64,000 nucleotides of DNA from Aquabacterium sp. GTDB taxonomy: Bacteria; Pseudomonadota; Gammaproteobacteria; Burkholderiales; Burkholderiaceae_C. Positions 9,994 to 19,977 of the stretch are shown here, piece after piece. The DNA lies in assembly GCA_023266355.1 (NCBI GenBank), contig JAHFQM010000002.1:372001-436000 (forward strand), read 5' to 3'. The notes under the pieces are model-generated. The model saw nothing but the letters and a program-made list of their open reading frames with translations, did not search any database and was not told where the DNA came from. The translations under genes and the position numbers were made by a program. Positions within the stretch are counted from its first letter, which is position 1. Each line of letters begins with the position of its first letter.

Positions 9994-10470
9994 TCAGATG
10001 TAGCGGACTTCGATGATTTCGTAGTTGCGCGCGCCACCCGGCGCTTGCACCGTGACGACGTCACCGGCCTCTTTGCCAATGAGTGCGCGGGAAATGGGCG
10101 AACCGATCGAGATCTTGCCGTCCTTGAGGTCGGCCTCATCGTCGCCGACGATCTGGTAGGTCACGACATCGCCGGTGGCTTCGATCTCCATTTCGACCGT
10201 GGCGCCGAACACCACGCGACCACCCGCGTCCAGCGAGGACGGGTCGATGATCTGGGCGGCCGACAGCTTGCCTTCGATTTCCTGGATGCGGCCTTCGATG
10301 AAGCCTTGCTTGTCCTTGGCGGCGTCGTATTCGGCGTTTTCCGACAGGTCGCCCTGGGCGCGCGCCTCGGCGATGGCAACCACGACGGCAGGACGCTCAA
10401 CGTGCTTGAGGCGGTGCAGCTCTTCTTTGAGTTTTTCTGCGCCGTTCTTCGTGATGGGGATGGTGGACAT
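9994..10470 (-). CDS. greA: Transcription elongation factor GreA
   Basis: Rescues backtracked RNA polymerase by stimulating cleavage of the nascent RNA 3' end. The 158-residue protein has the N-terminal coiled coil ([35 protein letters not shown]) with the acidic tip residues that reach the polymerase active site, and the C-terminal globular domain ([18 protein letters not shown]). It follows carB by 123 bases in the carA-carB-greA order. Confidence 0.97.
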   Translation of the reverse strand: MSTIPITKNGAEKLKEELHRLKHVERPAVVVAIAEARAQGDLSENAEYDAAKDKQGFIEGRIQEIEGKLSAAQIIDPSSLDAGGRVVFGATVEMEIEATGDVVTYQIVGDDEADLKDGKISIGSPISRALIGKEAGDVVTVQAPGGARNYEIIEVRYI

Positions 10471-10593
10471 GGCTGTGTGTCTTCCGAAATGAACGTGAGC
10501 CGCATCCCATGACCATCCCCTGAGGGTGGCCGGGTGCGGCCCACGTGTGTGTAGCGAGCCAGGGCGGTTGGATGCGCCCCGGTTGTCGTCAGT

Positions 10594-13500
10594 TTAGTGC
10601 AGTTTCGCGTGCAGCTCTTGCACCGAGTACACCACCAGATCGTCCTGGTGCTTCATGGCTTCCACGGCAGCTTCGCAGCCGGCCATGGTGGTGTAGTAGG
10701 TGATGCGGTTGGCCAGGGCGGCCGTGCGGATGCTGCGCGAGTCGGCGATCGCCGTGCGGGTTTCGTCCACCGTGGTGAACACCAGCTGGATTTCACCGGC
10801 CTTGATGGCGTCCGCGATGTGCGGGCGACCGTCCTTGACCTTGTTCACCGGCTTGACCGGCACGCCGGCTGCCGCGATGGCCGCTGCAGTGCCCTTGGTG
10901 GCCACCACGCCGAAGCCCAGCGCCACCAGTTCCCGGGCCACGGCCACGGCGCGGTCCTTGTCACCGTCCTTGACCGAGATGCACACGGTGCCCTTGGTCG
11001 GCAGACGCGAACCGGCGCCCAGCTGCGACTTCAGCATGGCTTCGCCGAAGGTCTCGCCCACGCCCATGACTTCGCCGGTCGAACGCATTTCAGGGCCGAG
11101 GACGGGGTCCACACCCGGGAACTTGTTGAACGGGAAGACGGCTTCCTTGACGGTGAAGTAAGGCGGCACGACTTCGCGCGGAGCCTTGCCGTCCGGCGAC
11201 TTCTGCGTGCTCAGCTTCTGGCCGGCCATGCAGCGCGCGGCGATCTTGGCCAGGGGCTGGCCGGTCGCCTTCGACACGTAGGGCACGGTGCGCGAGGCAC
11301 GCGGGTTCACTTCGAGCACGTACACCGTGGCGTCAGACAGACCCTTGGTCACGTCGCCCTGGATGGCGAACTGCACGTTCATCAGGCCGACCACGTTGAG
11401 GGCTTTGGCCATCAGGGCGGTCTGGCGACGCAGCTCTTCCTGGATCTCTTGCGACAGCGTGTAAGGCGGCAGCGAACAGGCCGAGTCACCGGAGTGCACG
11501 CCGGCTTGCTCGATGTGCTCCATGATGCCGCCGATCATGACGTCGGTGCCATCGCTGATGCAGTCCACGTCCACTTCAACAGCGTCGTTGAGGAAGCGGT
11601 CCAGCAGCACGGGCGACTTGTCGGAGACGCGCACGGCTTCGCGCATGTAGCGCTCCAGGTCCTTGTCGCCGTGCACGATTTCCATGGCGCGGCCGCCCAG
11701 CACGTAGCTGGGGCGCACGACCAGGGGGTAGCCGATCTCTTGCGCCAATTGCAAGGCCGCTTCTTCGGTGCGGGCTGTGCGGTTGGGCGGCTGCTTCAAG
11801 CCCAGCTTGTGCAGCAGGGCCTGGAAGCGCTCGCGGTCTTCGGCAACGTCGATGCTGTCGGGCGAGGTGCCGATGATGGGCACGCCGTTGGCTTCGAGGT
11901 CCAGCGCGAGCTTCAAAGGTGTTTGACCGCCGTACTGCACGATCACGCCGACCGGCTTTTCCTTGTCCACGATTTCCAGCACGTCTTCCAGCGTCACGGG
12001 CTCGAAGTACAGGCGGTCGGAGGTGTCGTAGTCGGTGGAGACGGTTTCGGGGTTGCAGTTGACCATGATGGTCTCATAGCCGTCTTCGCGCATGGCGAGG
12101 GCGGCGTGGACGCAACAGTAGTCGAACTCGATGCCCTGACCGATGCGGTTCGGGCCACCGCCCAGCACCATGATCTTCTTCTTCGTGGTGGGTTCGGCCT
12201 CGCACTCACCGCCTTCGGTCTCGTAGCACGAGTACATGTAGGCGGTTTCCGTGGAGAACTCGGCGGCGCAAGTGTCCACACGCTTGTAGACCGGGCGCAC
12301 CTTGAGGGCGTGACGGGCGCGACGCACATCGTGCTGGTTGGTGCCCATCAGCTTGGCCAGGCGGCGGTCCGAGAAGCCCTTTTGCTTCAGGTAACGCATC
12401 TCGGCGGCCGTCAGGGATTCCAGCTTGCGGGCCTTGACCTGGCTTTCGGTGGTGATGATGTCTTCGATCTGGGCCAGGAACCAGGGGTCGATCTTGGTTT
12501 CTTCGAAGACCTCGTCCAGGCTCAGGCCGATGCGGAAGGCGTCGCCCAAGAAGCGGATGCGCTCAGGGCCGGCTTCGCCGATTTCCTGCAGGATCTCTTC
12601 GCGGTCGTTGCTGATCTCGGTCAGGCCGTCGATGCCGGTTTCCAGGCCACGCAGGGCCTTCTGGAAGGATTCCTGGAAGGTGCGGCCCATGGCCATCACT
12701 TCGCCCACCGACTTCATCTGCGTGGTCAGGCGGCTGTCGGCTGCAGGGAACTTCTCGAAGGCGAAACGCGGGATCTTGGTGACCACGTAGTCGATCGAAG
12801 GCTCGAAGGACGCCGGGGTCGCGCCACCGGTGATGTCGTTCTTGAGCTCGTCCAGCGTGTAGCCCACGGACAGCTTGGCCGCGATCTTGGCGATCGGGAA
12901 GCCGGTGGCCTTGGAGGCCAGTGCCGAGGAGCGCGACACGCGCGGGTTCATCTCGATCACAACCATGCGGCCATCGACCGGGTTGATCGAGAACTGCACG
13001 TTGGAGCCGCCGGTCTCGACGCCGATCTCGCGCAGGATGGCGATCGAGGCGTTGCGCAGCAGCTGGTACTCGCGGTCGGTCAGCGTTTGGGCAGGCGCCA
13101 CGGTGATCGAGTCACCGGTGTGGATGCCCATCGGGTCCAGGTTCTCGATCGAGCACACGATGATGCAGTTGTCCGCCTTGTCGCGGACCACTTCCATCTC
13201 GTATTCCTTCCAGCCGATGAGCGATTCTTCGATCAGCAGCTCGCTGGTGGGCGACAGGTCGATGCCTCGCTTGCAGATCTCTTCGAACTCTTCGGGGTTG
13301 TAGGCGATGCCACCGCCGGTGCCGCCCAGCGTGAAGCTGGGGCGGATCACCATCGGGAAGCCCGAGCCGCCGATTTCGGCCTGGATGCTCTTTTGCACCG
13401 CCCAGGCCTCTTCCAGCGAGTGGGCGATGCCCGACTTGGCCGAGCCCAGACCAATGGAGGTCATCGCGTCCTTGAACTTCAGGCGGTCTTCGGCCTTCTC

Positions 13501-13869
13501 GATCGCGTGCTCGTTGGCACCGATCATCTCGACCTTGTACTTGTCGAGCACGCCGTGCTTGTGCAGGTCGAGCGCGCAGTTCAGCGCGGTCTGGCCGCCC
13601 ATGGTCGGCAGGATCGCGTCAGGGCGTTCCTTGGCGATGATGCGCTCGACCACTTGCCAGGTGATGGGCTCGATGTAGGTGACGTCCGCCGTGTTCGGGT
13701 CCGTCATGATGGTCGCAGGGTTGCTGTTGACCAGGATGACCTTGTAGCCCTCTTCGCGCAGGGCCTTGCAGGCCTGGGCGCCGGAGTAGTCGAATTCGCA
13801 GGCCTGACCGATGATGATCGGGCCGGCGCCGATGATGAGGATGCTCTTGATGTCTGTGCGCTTAGGCAT
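10594..13869 (-). CDS. carB: Carbamoyl-phosphate synthase large subunit CarB
   Basis: Makes carbamoyl phosphate from bicarbonate, ammonia supplied by CarA, and two ATP, feeding arginine and pyrimidine synthesis. The 1,091-residue protein has the usual two homologous ATP-grasp halves: [22 protein letters not shown] at the N-terminus and [18 protein letters not shown] near residue 570, with a C-terminal MGS-like regulatory domain. Length is close to the family's 1,070-1,090. Its start overlaps the end of carA by eight bases (ATGCCTAA), indicating translational coupling for one-to-one subunits. Confidence 0.98.
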   Translation of the reverse strand: MPKRTDIKSILIIGAGPIIIGQACEFDYSGAQACKALREEGYKVILVNSNPATIMTDPNTADVTYIEPITWQVVERIIAKERPDAILPTMGGQTALNCALDLHKHGVLDKYKVEMIGANEHAIEKAEDRLKFKDAMTSIGLGSAKSGIAHSLEEAWAVQKSIQAEIGGSGFPMVIRPSFTLGGTGGGIAYNPEEFEEICKRGIDLSPTSELLIEESLIGWKEYEMEVVRDKADNCIIVCSIENLDPMGIHTGDSITVAPAQTLTDREYQLLRNASIAILREIGVETGGSNVQFSINPVDGRMVVIEMNPRVSRSSALASKATGFPIAKIAAKLSVGYTLDELKNDITGGATPASFEPSIDYVVTKIPRFAFEKFPAADSRLTTQMKSVGEVMAMGRTFQESFQKALRGLETGIDGLTEISNDREEILQEIGEAGPERIRFLGDAFRIGLSLDEVFEETKIDPWFLAQIEDIITTESQVKARKLESLTAAEMRYLKQKGFSDRRLAKLMGTNQHDVRRARHALKVRPVYKRVDTCAAEFSTETAYMYSCYETEGGECEAEPTTKKKIMVLGGGPNRIGQGIEFDYCCVHAALAMREDGYETIMVNCNPETVSTDYDTSDRLYFEPVTLEDVLEIVDKEKPVGVIVQYGGQTPLKLALDLEANGVPIIGTSPDSIDVAEDRERFQALLHKLGLKQPPNRTARTEEAALQLAQEIGYPLVVRPSYVLGGRAMEIVHGDKDLERYMREAVRVSDKSPVLLDRFLNDAVEVDVDCISDGTDVMIGGIMEHIEQAGVHSGDSACSLPPYTLSQEIQEELRRQTALMAKALNVVGLMNVQFAIQGDVTKGLSDATVYVLEVNPRASRTVPYVSKATGQPLAKIAARCMAGQKLSTQKSPDGKAPREVVPPYFTVKEAVFPFNKFPGVDPVLGPEMRSTGEVMGVGETFGEAMLKSQLGAGSRLPTKGTVCISVKDGDKDRAVAVARELVALGFGVVATKGTAAAIAAAGVPVKPVNKVKDGRPHIADAIKAGEIQLVFTTVDETRTAIADSRSIRTAALANRITYYTTMAGCEAAVEAMKHQDDLVVYSVQELHAKLH

Positions 13870-15040
13870 TGTTCTTCTCCATCAGCGCAGTGAAACGATC
13901 AAACAGGTAGCTGATGTCATGCGGACCGGGCGAGGCTTCCGGGTGTCCCTGGAAGCAGAAAGCGGGTTTGTCGGTGCGGGCCAGGCCTTGCAGCGTGCCG
14001 TCGAACAACGAGACGTGCGTGGCGCGCAGGTTGGCCGGCAGCGTCTTCTCATCGACCGCGAAACCGTGGTTCTGGCTGGTGATGCTGACGCGGCCCGTGT
14101 CCAGGTCCTTCACGGGGTGGTTGCCGCCGTGGTGACCGAACTTCATCTTGAAGGTCTTGGCGCCGGAGGCCAGCGCCATGATCTGGTGACCCAGGCAGAT
14201 GCCGAAGGTCGGGATGCCGGTTTCGATCAGTTCCTTGGCCGCGGCGATGGCGTAATCGCAAGGCTCCGGGTCGCCAGGGCCGTTGGACAGGAAGATGCCG
14301 TCGGGCTTGTGCTTGAGCACGTCCGCAGCGGACGTTTTGGCGGGCACCACGGTGACCTTGCAGCCGCGCTCGGCCAGCATGCGCAGGATGTTGCGCTTGA
14401 CGCCGAAGTCGTAGGCCACGACGTGGAACTTGGGGGACGTCTGCTTGCCGAAGCCGGGTTTGCCATCCAACTCGGGGTTGGCCAGCTTCCACTCGGTCTC
14501 GGTCCATTCGGCCACGTCAGTGCGGGTGACGACCTGGGCCAGGTCCTGGCCAGCCATGCTCGGCGCGGCCTTGGCACGGGCCACGGCATCGGCGATCACG
14601 GTATCGGTGATGGCTTCGCCCACCGGCAGCGCCACGATGCAACCGTTTTGCGCGCCCTTGCTGCGCAGCAGGCGGGTCAGCTTGCGGGTGTCGATGTTGG
14701 CGATGCCGACCGTGCCTTCGTCTTGCAGGTACTGGGACAGCGTGCGGGTCTGACGGAAATTGGAAGTGCGGATGGGCAGATCCTTGATGATCAGACCAGC
14801 GGCATGGACTTTCGAGGCTTCGACGTCTTCACCATTGACACCGTAATTGCCGATGTGCGGATACGTGAGGGTCACGATCTGACGGCAGTAGCTCGGGTCG
14901 GTGAGGATTTCCTGGTAGCCGGTGAGCGATGTGTTGAACACCACTTCGCCGACGGTGTGACCGGCAGCGCCGATCGAGGTGCCTGGAAAGACCGTGCCGT
15001 CTGCGAGGGCCAGAAGAGCTTGGGGCAGGACGGGCAGCAC
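13862..15040 (-). CDS. carA: Carbamoyl-phosphate synthase small subunit CarA
   Basis: Class I glutamine amidotransferase subunit that hydrolyses glutamine and channels ammonia to CarB. The 392-residue protein has the N-terminal CPSase domain ([20 protein letters not shown]), the nucleophile loop FGICLGHQ and the catalytic His-Glu in [11 protein letters not shown]. It is the first gene of the leftward carAB-greA group. The 260-base region to bfr should contain its promoter; only a TATACT-like -10 at 15194-15199 was seen, without a convincing -35. Confidence 0.98.
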   Translation of the reverse strand: MLPVLPQALLALADGTVFPGTSIGAAGHTVGEVVFNTSLTGYQEILTDPSYCRQIVTLTYPHIGNYGVNGEDVEASKVHAAGLIIKDLPIRTSNFRQTRTLSQYLQDEGTVGIANIDTRKLTRLLRSKGAQNGCIVALPVGEAITDTVIADAVARAKAAPSMAGQDLAQVVTRTDVAEWTETEWKLANPELDGKPGFGKQTSPKFHVVAYDFGVKRNILRMLAERGCKVTVVPAKTSAADVLKHKPDGIFLSNGPGDPEPCDYAIAAAKELIETGIPTFGICLGHQIMALASGAKTFKMKFGHHGGNHPVKDLDTGRVSITSQNHGFAVDEKTLPANLRATHVSLFDGTLQGLARTDKPAFCFQGHPEASPGPHDISYLFDRFTALMEKNNA

Positions 15041-15304
15041 GGGTTCATTCTCCGTTTGTTGTGCGCGCCCGGCTCTTTGCCATCAGCCTGAACCGCGACG
15101 CACAAAGGCGTGGCAGGGGCGTGACAGGATCGACTCCAGTGAAGGAAACGAGGGGTGTGACCGGGCGGGGGGTGGTTGCGGGTAAACCTTAGGAGTATAG
15201 CCGATGTGGCCTACACCCGTGTGTCCTGTCACTGTCATGGTGTTCACAATCGGGTCACGCTGGTCCACAATCGTTGGCAGTTTCACCGCACAAAAAGGAT
15301 CCCC

Positions 15305-15784
15305 ATGCAAGGCGACGCCAAGGTCATCGAGCTGCTCAATGCCCAGTTGAAGAACGAGCTGACCGCCACCAACCAGTACTTCCTGCACTACCGCATGCTC
15401 AAGCACTGGGGTTTCGACAAGCTGGCCAAGAAGGAGTACGAAGAGTCCATCGGCGAGATGAAGCACGCCGACAAGCTCATGGAGCGCATCTTCACTCTCG
15501 ACGGCCTGCCCAACCTGCAGGCGCTGGGCAAGCTGCTGATCGGCGAGAGCGTGCCCGAGATCCTGAAGTGCGACCTGCAACTGGAAACCGCCGCCCAAGC
15601 CACCGTCAAGGACGGCATCGCCCATTGCGAATCGGTGCGCGATTACGTCTCGCGCGACCTGCTGCAGCACATCCTCGATGACACCGAAGAGCACATCGAC
15701 TTCCTCGAAACCCAGATCGACCTGCTGGGCAAGGTCGGCGAGGCGAACTACCTGCAATCCATCATGGGCGACGTGGCGAGCTGA
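15305..15784 (+). CDS. bfr: Bacterioferritin
   Basis: Iron-storage protein forming a haem-containing 24-mer that oxidises Fe(II). The start at 15305 is preceded by AAAAAGGA and gives 159 residues, the family length; a frame extension to 15176 has no ribosome site. Met52 (haem ligand) and ferroxidase residues Glu18, Glu51, His54, Glu94 and His130 are present. Compared with E. coli Bfr as recalled, the ligand Glu127 position is Thr here, with glutamates shifted to 128-129. The next gene is bfd, its partner for iron release. Confidence 0.94.
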   Translation: MQGDAKVIELLNAQLKNELTATNQYFLHYRMLKHWGFDKLAKKEYEESIGEMKHADKLMERIFTLDGLPNLQALGKLLIGESVPEILKCDLQLETAAQATVKDGIAHCESVRDYVSRDLLQHILDDTEEHIDFLETQIDLLGKVGEANYLQSIMGDVAS

Positions 15785-15794
15785 TGCGCGCCGG

Positions 15795-15819
15795 CCCTGC
15801 CCCTGTTGACGGGGCGGGG
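15795..15819 (+). terminator. GC-rich hairpin after bfr
   Basis: CCCTGCCCC and GGGGCGGGG pair over nine positions (one G-T) with a seven-base loop, ten bases after the bfr stop. There is no T-run, so it may slow or stabilise rather than fully terminate. Confidence 0.4.
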
Positions 15820-15837
15820 ATTGCGCGGCACTTGCAT

Positions 15838-15860
15838 GCGAATCATTCTCATTACATAAT
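15838..15860 (-). promoter_or_regulatory. Fur-like site before bfd
   Basis: Read leftward the core is GTAATGAGAATGATTC, close to the GATAATGATAATCATTATC Fur consensus (AATGAGAATGATT is a common natural half). It is 48-70 bases before the bfd start, so bfd is likely repressed when iron is plentiful. Confidence 0.55.
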
Positions 15861-15907
15861 GCGCAGCATGTGAGTTCCACGGGCGCCCCGCCGCCCCGCG
15901 TGCCGCC

Positions 15908-16147
15908 ATGATCGTGTGTGTTTGCCACGGCGTTTCTGATCGCGCCATCGTTGCCGAAGTCCAGGGGGGCTGCACCTCTTTCGAGGCCCTGCAGAGCACC
16001 ACCCGCGTGGCCACATGCTGCGGCTGCTGCGAGGACTGCGCCCGCCAGGTCATGGCAGCGGCCCAGGTTGTCGCCGACGCCCGCGCCGCCAGCAGCACCA
16101 AGACCGAAGCCCAGCCAGTGCGCTGGCACCCTGCCCTGACCGCCTGA
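15908..16147 (+). CDS. bfd: Bacterioferritin-associated ferredoxin Bfd
   Basis: Small [2Fe-2S] protein that donates electrons to bacterioferritin to release stored iron. The 79-residue sequence begins MIVCVCHGVSD and ends its core with CCGCCEDCARQV, giving the four cluster cysteines as C-x-C and C-x2-C separated by about 32 residues (BFD/Fer2_BFD pattern). A C-terminal tail of about 25 residues is extra. It follows bfr by 123 bases and has its own Fur-like site, fitting opposite regulation of storage and release. Confidence 0.9.
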   Translation: MIVCVCHGVSDRAIVAEVQGGCTSFEALQSTTRVATCCGCCEDCARQVMAAAQVVADARAASSTKTEAQPVRWHPALTA

Positions 16148-16281
16148 CGCGGCTCAGGCAGCCGGTCTCCGCTGGTTTCCCCCCTCTCTTCGCCAGATCA
16201 CGCCCTCAAGCTCGGCCTAGGATGGCCGATGTCCACAAGACAGAGCTGAAAGCGCGGGCATCACCGCGCAGCGAGGGCGAC

Positions 16282-16806
16282 ATGGCTTCCTTCTTTTTTT
16301 CCAACGACGAATCCGCGCACATCGACACCCATGCCCACAAGCGTGCGGTGCTGACGTCCGTCAAGCCGGGCGCCGCAGAAGCGGTGTCCGCCCATGGCGC
16401 GCTCGATGCCACGCCCCGCCGACACGAAGTTGCGCCGCCCTCCCGGTTCGCGCGCAATGCACCGGTCGGCGTGGTCTGGGCGCAGCGCTTCTGGCGCTGG
16501 CTGTGGGACATGGACGAAGCCCCACGTGCGCTGGCGCCCGCCTCGGGCCTGCGCGGCATCCAGTCCGAATTCATCGCCTCGCTGTGGGATTTGCAATCCC
16601 TGCGGGCCAACCATGTGCGCGACCAGATCAGCACCGCCCGATCGCTGCGGGAGCTCTGGCACCTGCGCGCCGATGTCTTCAAGGTCATCTCGGTGCACCG
16701 CGGGCAAATGGAAGCCCAGTTGCGCCTGGACGCCCTGGACAGCCACTTCCCGGTGCGCGCATCGCGCCGCAGCGACGACAGCCGCGGCAAAGTCACGACC
16801 TGGTGA
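16282..16806 (+). CDS. Hypothetical protein, 174 residues
   Basis: Not recognised. The start at 16282 has GAGGG four bases upstream and gives MASFFFSNDESAH; an earlier in-frame ATG at 16222 has a poorly spaced site. The protein has no signal peptide or membrane helix. A disordered, basic N-terminal half (residues 1-60) precedes a Trp-rich stretch (VVWAQRFWRWLWDMDE) and a helical C-terminal region (LRELWHLRADVFKVISVHRGQMEAQLRLD sits near residues 120-150). It is flanked by bfd and a dehydrogenase, neither of which gives a clear clue. Codon use matches the neighbours, so it is probably real. Confidence 0.65.
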   Translation: MASFFFSNDESAHIDTHAHKRAVLTSVKPGAAEAVSAHGALDATPRRHEVAPPSRFARNAPVGVVWAQRFWRWLWDMDEAPRALAPASGLRGIQSEFIASLWDLQSLRANHVRDQISTARSLRELWHLRADVFKVISVHRGQMEAQLRLDALDSHFPVRASRRSDDSRGKVTTW

Positions 16807-16914
16807 GCGCCTGAGCCGAGCTCGCACGACACCGATGCTCACATCGCGCAACACCGCGCACACGTTCGGCAGCGCAAGCGTTGCACAATGGGAAGCTGGA
16901 TCGCACACAGCCCC

Positions 16915-17922
16915 ATGAACATCATCATTTTGGACGACTACCAGGACGCGGTGCGCAAGTTGCGCTGCGCCGCCAAGCTCGACGGCCTGTCCGCCAAAGT
17001 CTTCACCAACACCGTCAAGGGCACGGGACAACTGGCCGTTCGCCTGCGCGACGCCGAAGTGCTGGTCGCCATCCGCGAACGCACGCAGTTTCCCAAGGCC
17101 TTGCTGGAGAAACTCCCCAAGCTGCGCCTGATCTGCCAGATCGGCCCGCTGGGCCCGCACATCGACATCGACACCTGCACCCGCCTGGGCATCGCTGTCG
17201 CGCATTGCGAAGGTCCGCCCGTGGCCCCGGCCGAGCTGACCTGGGCCCTCGTGATGGCCGCCATGCGGCGCCTGCCGCAGTACATCGGCAACCTCAAGCA
17301 CGGGGCCTGGCAGCAGTCCGGGCTGAAATCGGCGTCCATGCCCAGCAACTTTGGCTTGGGCGTGCAGTTGCGCGGCAAAACCCTGGGCATCTGGGGCTAC
17401 GGTCAGGTGGGGCAACTGGTGGCCAACTATGGCAAGGCCTTTGGCATGCACGTGACGGTGTGGGGCAGCGAAGCCTCGCGCGCCAAGGCACAGGCCGAGG
17501 GTTGCGTCCCTGCCCCTTCGCGGGAGGCCTTTTTCGAGGCCTGTGACGTGCTGAGCCTGCACCTGCGGCTCAGCGACACCACGCGCGGCATGATCACCCT
17601 GGAAGACCTCAGCCGCATGAAGCCGACCGCGCTGTTCGTCAACACCTCCCGCGCAGAGCTCCTGCAAGACAACGCCCTGGTGATGGCGCTCAACCGCGGT
17701 CGCCCGGGCCTGGCGGCCATCGACGTGTTCGAGAGCGAACCCATCCTGCAGGGGCACCCGCTGCTGCGCCTGGAGAACGCCGTGTGCACACCGCACATCG
17801 GCTTCGTCGAACAAGACAGCTACGAGCAGAACTTCAGCATCGCTTTCGATAACCTGCTGAACTTCATGGCGGGTCAGCCCACCCACATCGTCAACCCCGA
17901 AGCCCTGCGCGTGCAGCACTGA
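16915..17922 (+). CDS. D-2-hydroxyacid dehydrogenase (NAD-dependent)
   Basis: Cytosolic NAD-dependent oxidoreductase of the D-isomer-specific 2-hydroxyacid dehydrogenase family. The start at 16915 (MNIIILDDYQD) gives 335 residues, the usual size. It has the NAD-binding GIWGYGQVG motif near residue 162, the catalytic Arg in NTSRAELL, the Glu in VFESEPI and the His in TPHIGFVE. The substrate cannot be told from the sequence; phosphoglycerate, glyoxylate/hydroxypyruvate and lactate-type acids are all used in the family. The stop is 12 bases before an MFS transporter, so the two are likely cotranscribed and the transporter may carry its substrate or product. Confidence 0.88.
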   Translation: MNIIILDDYQDAVRKLRCAAKLDGLSAKVFTNTVKGTGQLAVRLRDAEVLVAIRERTQFPKALLEKLPKLRLICQIGPLGPHIDIDTCTRLGIAVAHCEGPPVAPAELTWALVMAAMRRLPQYIGNLKHGAWQQSGLKSASMPSNFGLGVQLRGKTLGIWGYGQVGQLVANYGKAFGMHVTVWGSEASRAKAQAEGCVPAPSREAFFEACDVLSLHLRLSDTTRGMITLEDLSRMKPTALFVNTSRAELLQDNALVMALNRGRPGLAAIDVFESEPILQGHPLLRLENAVCTPHIGFVEQDSYEQNFSIAFDNLLNFMAGQPTHIVNPEALRVQH

Positions 17923-17934
17923 GCCAGGCGCGCG

Positions 17935-19143
17935 ATGGAGTTGGAACGCGCGCTGTCACGCCAGAACCTCAGATCGGCCAACTGGGCGCTGCTGTTCGGC
18001 AATTTCATCATTGGCTGCGGCGTGATGGTCATGGCCGGCACGCTGAACGACATCACCCACGACCTGCAAGTGAGCGTCACCGAAGGTGGCCGCCTGATTG
18101 CCGTGGCCGCCGTGATGATGGGCGTGGGCGCCCCCATACTGGCTTGGCGCGTGGCCCAGATGGACCGGCGCAAGCTGCTGACCTGGGCGATGCTCTGGTA
18201 CGCGCTGGGCCACCTGCTGTCGGCCCTGGCGCCCGACTACCACTGGCTGATGCCCATCCGCGCGCTGACCGTGCTGTCGGCCGCGGTGTTCACGCCCCAG
18301 GCGGCCGCCACCGCCGCGTTCATGAGCACGCCTGCGCGACGCGGGCGCGCCATCACCTTCGTGTTCATGGGTTGGTCCATCGCCTCGGTGGCCGGCATGC
18401 CCCTGTCCGCCTGGATCGGTGAGCGCATGGGTTGGCGCGTGGCCATGGCTTGCGTGGCGGCGGGCGCCTTGCTGGCCGCCGTGCTGGTGAACCGGTCGCT
18501 GCCCCATGGCATCCGCCCGCCAGCGTTGTCGCTGCGCCTGTGGGGCAAGGTGTTCCGCTCGCCGCTGTTGATGGCGCTGGTGCTGGTCACGGCCTGCCAG
18601 AGTGCCGGGCAGTTCACCTTGCTGGCGTATGCCGCGCCCTACTACCGCCAGGTGTTTGGCGCCAGCCCTGAACAGATCAGCCTGATGTTCGGCTGGTTCG
18701 GCGCCCTGGCCCTGACGGGCAATGTGGTGCTCAACCGCATGGTGGACCGCGTCGGCGCCGCGCCCGCCGTGACGCTCACCTTGGGCTTGATGGCACTGAG
18801 CCTGCTGCTGTGGCCATTGGCTGGCGGCCTGCCCGCACTGGCCCTGGTGATGTTGCCCTGGGCGCTCAGCGGCTTTGCCACGAACTCAGGCCAACAGGCC
18901 AGATTGGGTGGACTGTCTCCACGGCTGGCCCCCGCCTTGATGGCCCTGAACACCTCGGCCATCTACATCGGGCACGCGCTGGGCGCATCGGGCGGCGGCT
19001 GGGTGATTGCACACCAGGGCTTCGCGTCGCTGCACTGGCCAGGCCTGGCGTGGATGCTGCTGGCCCTGGCGCTGAGTTTGTGGGCCCAGCGGGTGCAGCG
19101 CCGCCAGGAGGCTCGCCGAGAAAAGGTGCTTGGCCTGGGCTGA
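17935..19143 (+). CDS. MFS transporter (DHA1-like)
   Basis: A 402-residue inner-membrane transporter of the major facilitator superfamily with about twelve hydrophobic helices split by a cytoplasmic loop near residue 200. The loop between helices 2 and 3 contains RVAQMDRRK, the usual basic motif A position, and the helix 5 region has VFMGWSIASVAGMPLSAWIG, resembling the DHA1 drug/sugar-efflux motif. Probably proton-driven efflux; the substrate is unknown. It directly follows the dehydrogenase. Confidence 0.88.
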   Translation: MELERALSRQNLRSANWALLFGNFIIGCGVMVMAGTLNDITHDLQVSVTEGGRLIAVAAVMMGVGAPILAWRVAQMDRRKLLTWAMLWYALGHLLSALAPDYHWLMPIRALTVLSAAVFTPQAAATAAFMSTPARRGRAITFVFMGWSIASVAGMPLSAWIGERMGWRVAMACVAAGALLAAVLVNRSLPHGIRPPALSLRLWGKVFRSPLLMALVLVTACQSAGQFTLLAYAAPYYRQVFGASPEQISLMFGWFGALALTGNVVLNRMVDRVGAAPAVTLTLGLMALSLLLWPLAGGLPALALVMLPWALSGFATNSGQQARLGGLSPRLAPALMALNTSAIYIGHALGASGGGWVIAHQGFASLHWPGLAWMLLALALSLWAQRVQRRQEARREKVLGLG

Positions 19144-19169
19144 GTTGGGGCGAGCGCAGGCCGCCTCGC

Positions 19170-19904
19170 TCAGGCGATGCGCTGACGACGCGCTTCGTAC
19201 AGGCAAACGCCGCTGGCCACCGACACGTTGAGGCTGGACACCCCGCCCAACATCGGGATGCTGACCAGCTCGTCGCAATGCTTGCGCGTCAGCTGGCGCA
19301 TGCCGCTGCCTTCGGCGCCCAGCACCAGCGCGCTGGCCACCTTGAAATCGGCTTGGTAAAGGCTGCGGGGCGCATCGTCGGAGGTGCCGATGACCCAGAT
19401 GTCGCGCTCCTTGAGCTCGGTGAGCGTGCGCGCCAGATTGGTCACCATGAAATAAGGCATGGTCTCGGCCGCGCCGCTGGCCACCTTGGCCACCGTGGCG
19501 TTGATGCCGACCGCGTGGTCCTTCGGGGCGATGACGGCGTGTGCGCCAGCACCATCGGCCACGCGCAGACAGGCGCCCAGGTTGTGGGGGTCGGTCACGC
19601 CATCAAGCACGAGCAGCAGGGGCGGCTCGGCGAGGCTGTCGAGCAGGTCATCGAGCGAGCGCGCCAGTTGCACGGCGTCCACGCGGGCCACGACGCCCTG
19701 GTGGCGGTGCGTGCCGGCCATCTGCTGCAAGCGCTCGTCGTCGCTGTCGATGGCGCGCATGCCGGCTTCCTCGACCTTGGCCAGGAACTGCTTCATGCGC
19801 TGGTCGCGCCGGGTGGCGTCCACGTGGATCTCGCGGACCGAATTGGGCGCCACTTTCAGGCGGATGGACACGGCATGGAAGCCGAACAGCAGTTTCTGAC
19901 TCAT
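19170..19904 (-). CDS. rlmB: 23S rRNA (guanosine-2'-O-)-methyltransferase RlmB
   Basis: SpoU-class methyltransferase that methylates the ribose of G2251 in 23S rRNA. The 244-residue protein has an N-terminal substrate-binding domain and the knotted SPOUT domain, with motifs [29 protein letters not shown] and the C-terminal [18 protein letters not shown]. Length and motif spacing match RlmB rather than TrmH. It converges on the MFS gene with 26 bases between stops. Confidence 0.94.
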   Translation of the reverse strand: MSQKLLFGFHAVSIRLKVAPNSVREIHVDATRRDQRMKQFLAKVEEAGMRAIDSDDERLQQMAGTHRHQGVVARVDAVQLARSLDDLLDSLAEPPLLLVLDGVTDPHNLGACLRVADGAGAHAVIAPKDHAVGINATVAKVASGAAETMPYFMVTNLARTLTELKERDIWVIGTSDDAPRSLYQADFKVASALVLGAEGSGMRQLTRKHCDELVSIPMLGGVSSLNVSVASGVCLYEARRQRIA

Positions 19905-19977
19905 GCCGGCATCGTAACCGCTGGCGGTGCCTGCACGCGCTCCGCAGCGCCGTGAGCAGCGTTGTCAGGCGGCGTGG

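Noticed and set aside
10597..13893. An 1,098-codon open frame antisense to carB
   Set aside because: Exact mirror of a strongly conserved enzyme gene; low-complexity His/Gly/Val-rich translation and no motif.
15194..15199. TATACT -10 box for carA (leftward)
   Set aside because: No -35 match at 16-18 bases; left as a remark, not a feature.
15176..15304. N-terminal extension of bacterioferritin
   Set aside because: It would add 43 residues with no family counterpart, and the ATG at 15305 has a good ribosome site and gives the exact family length.
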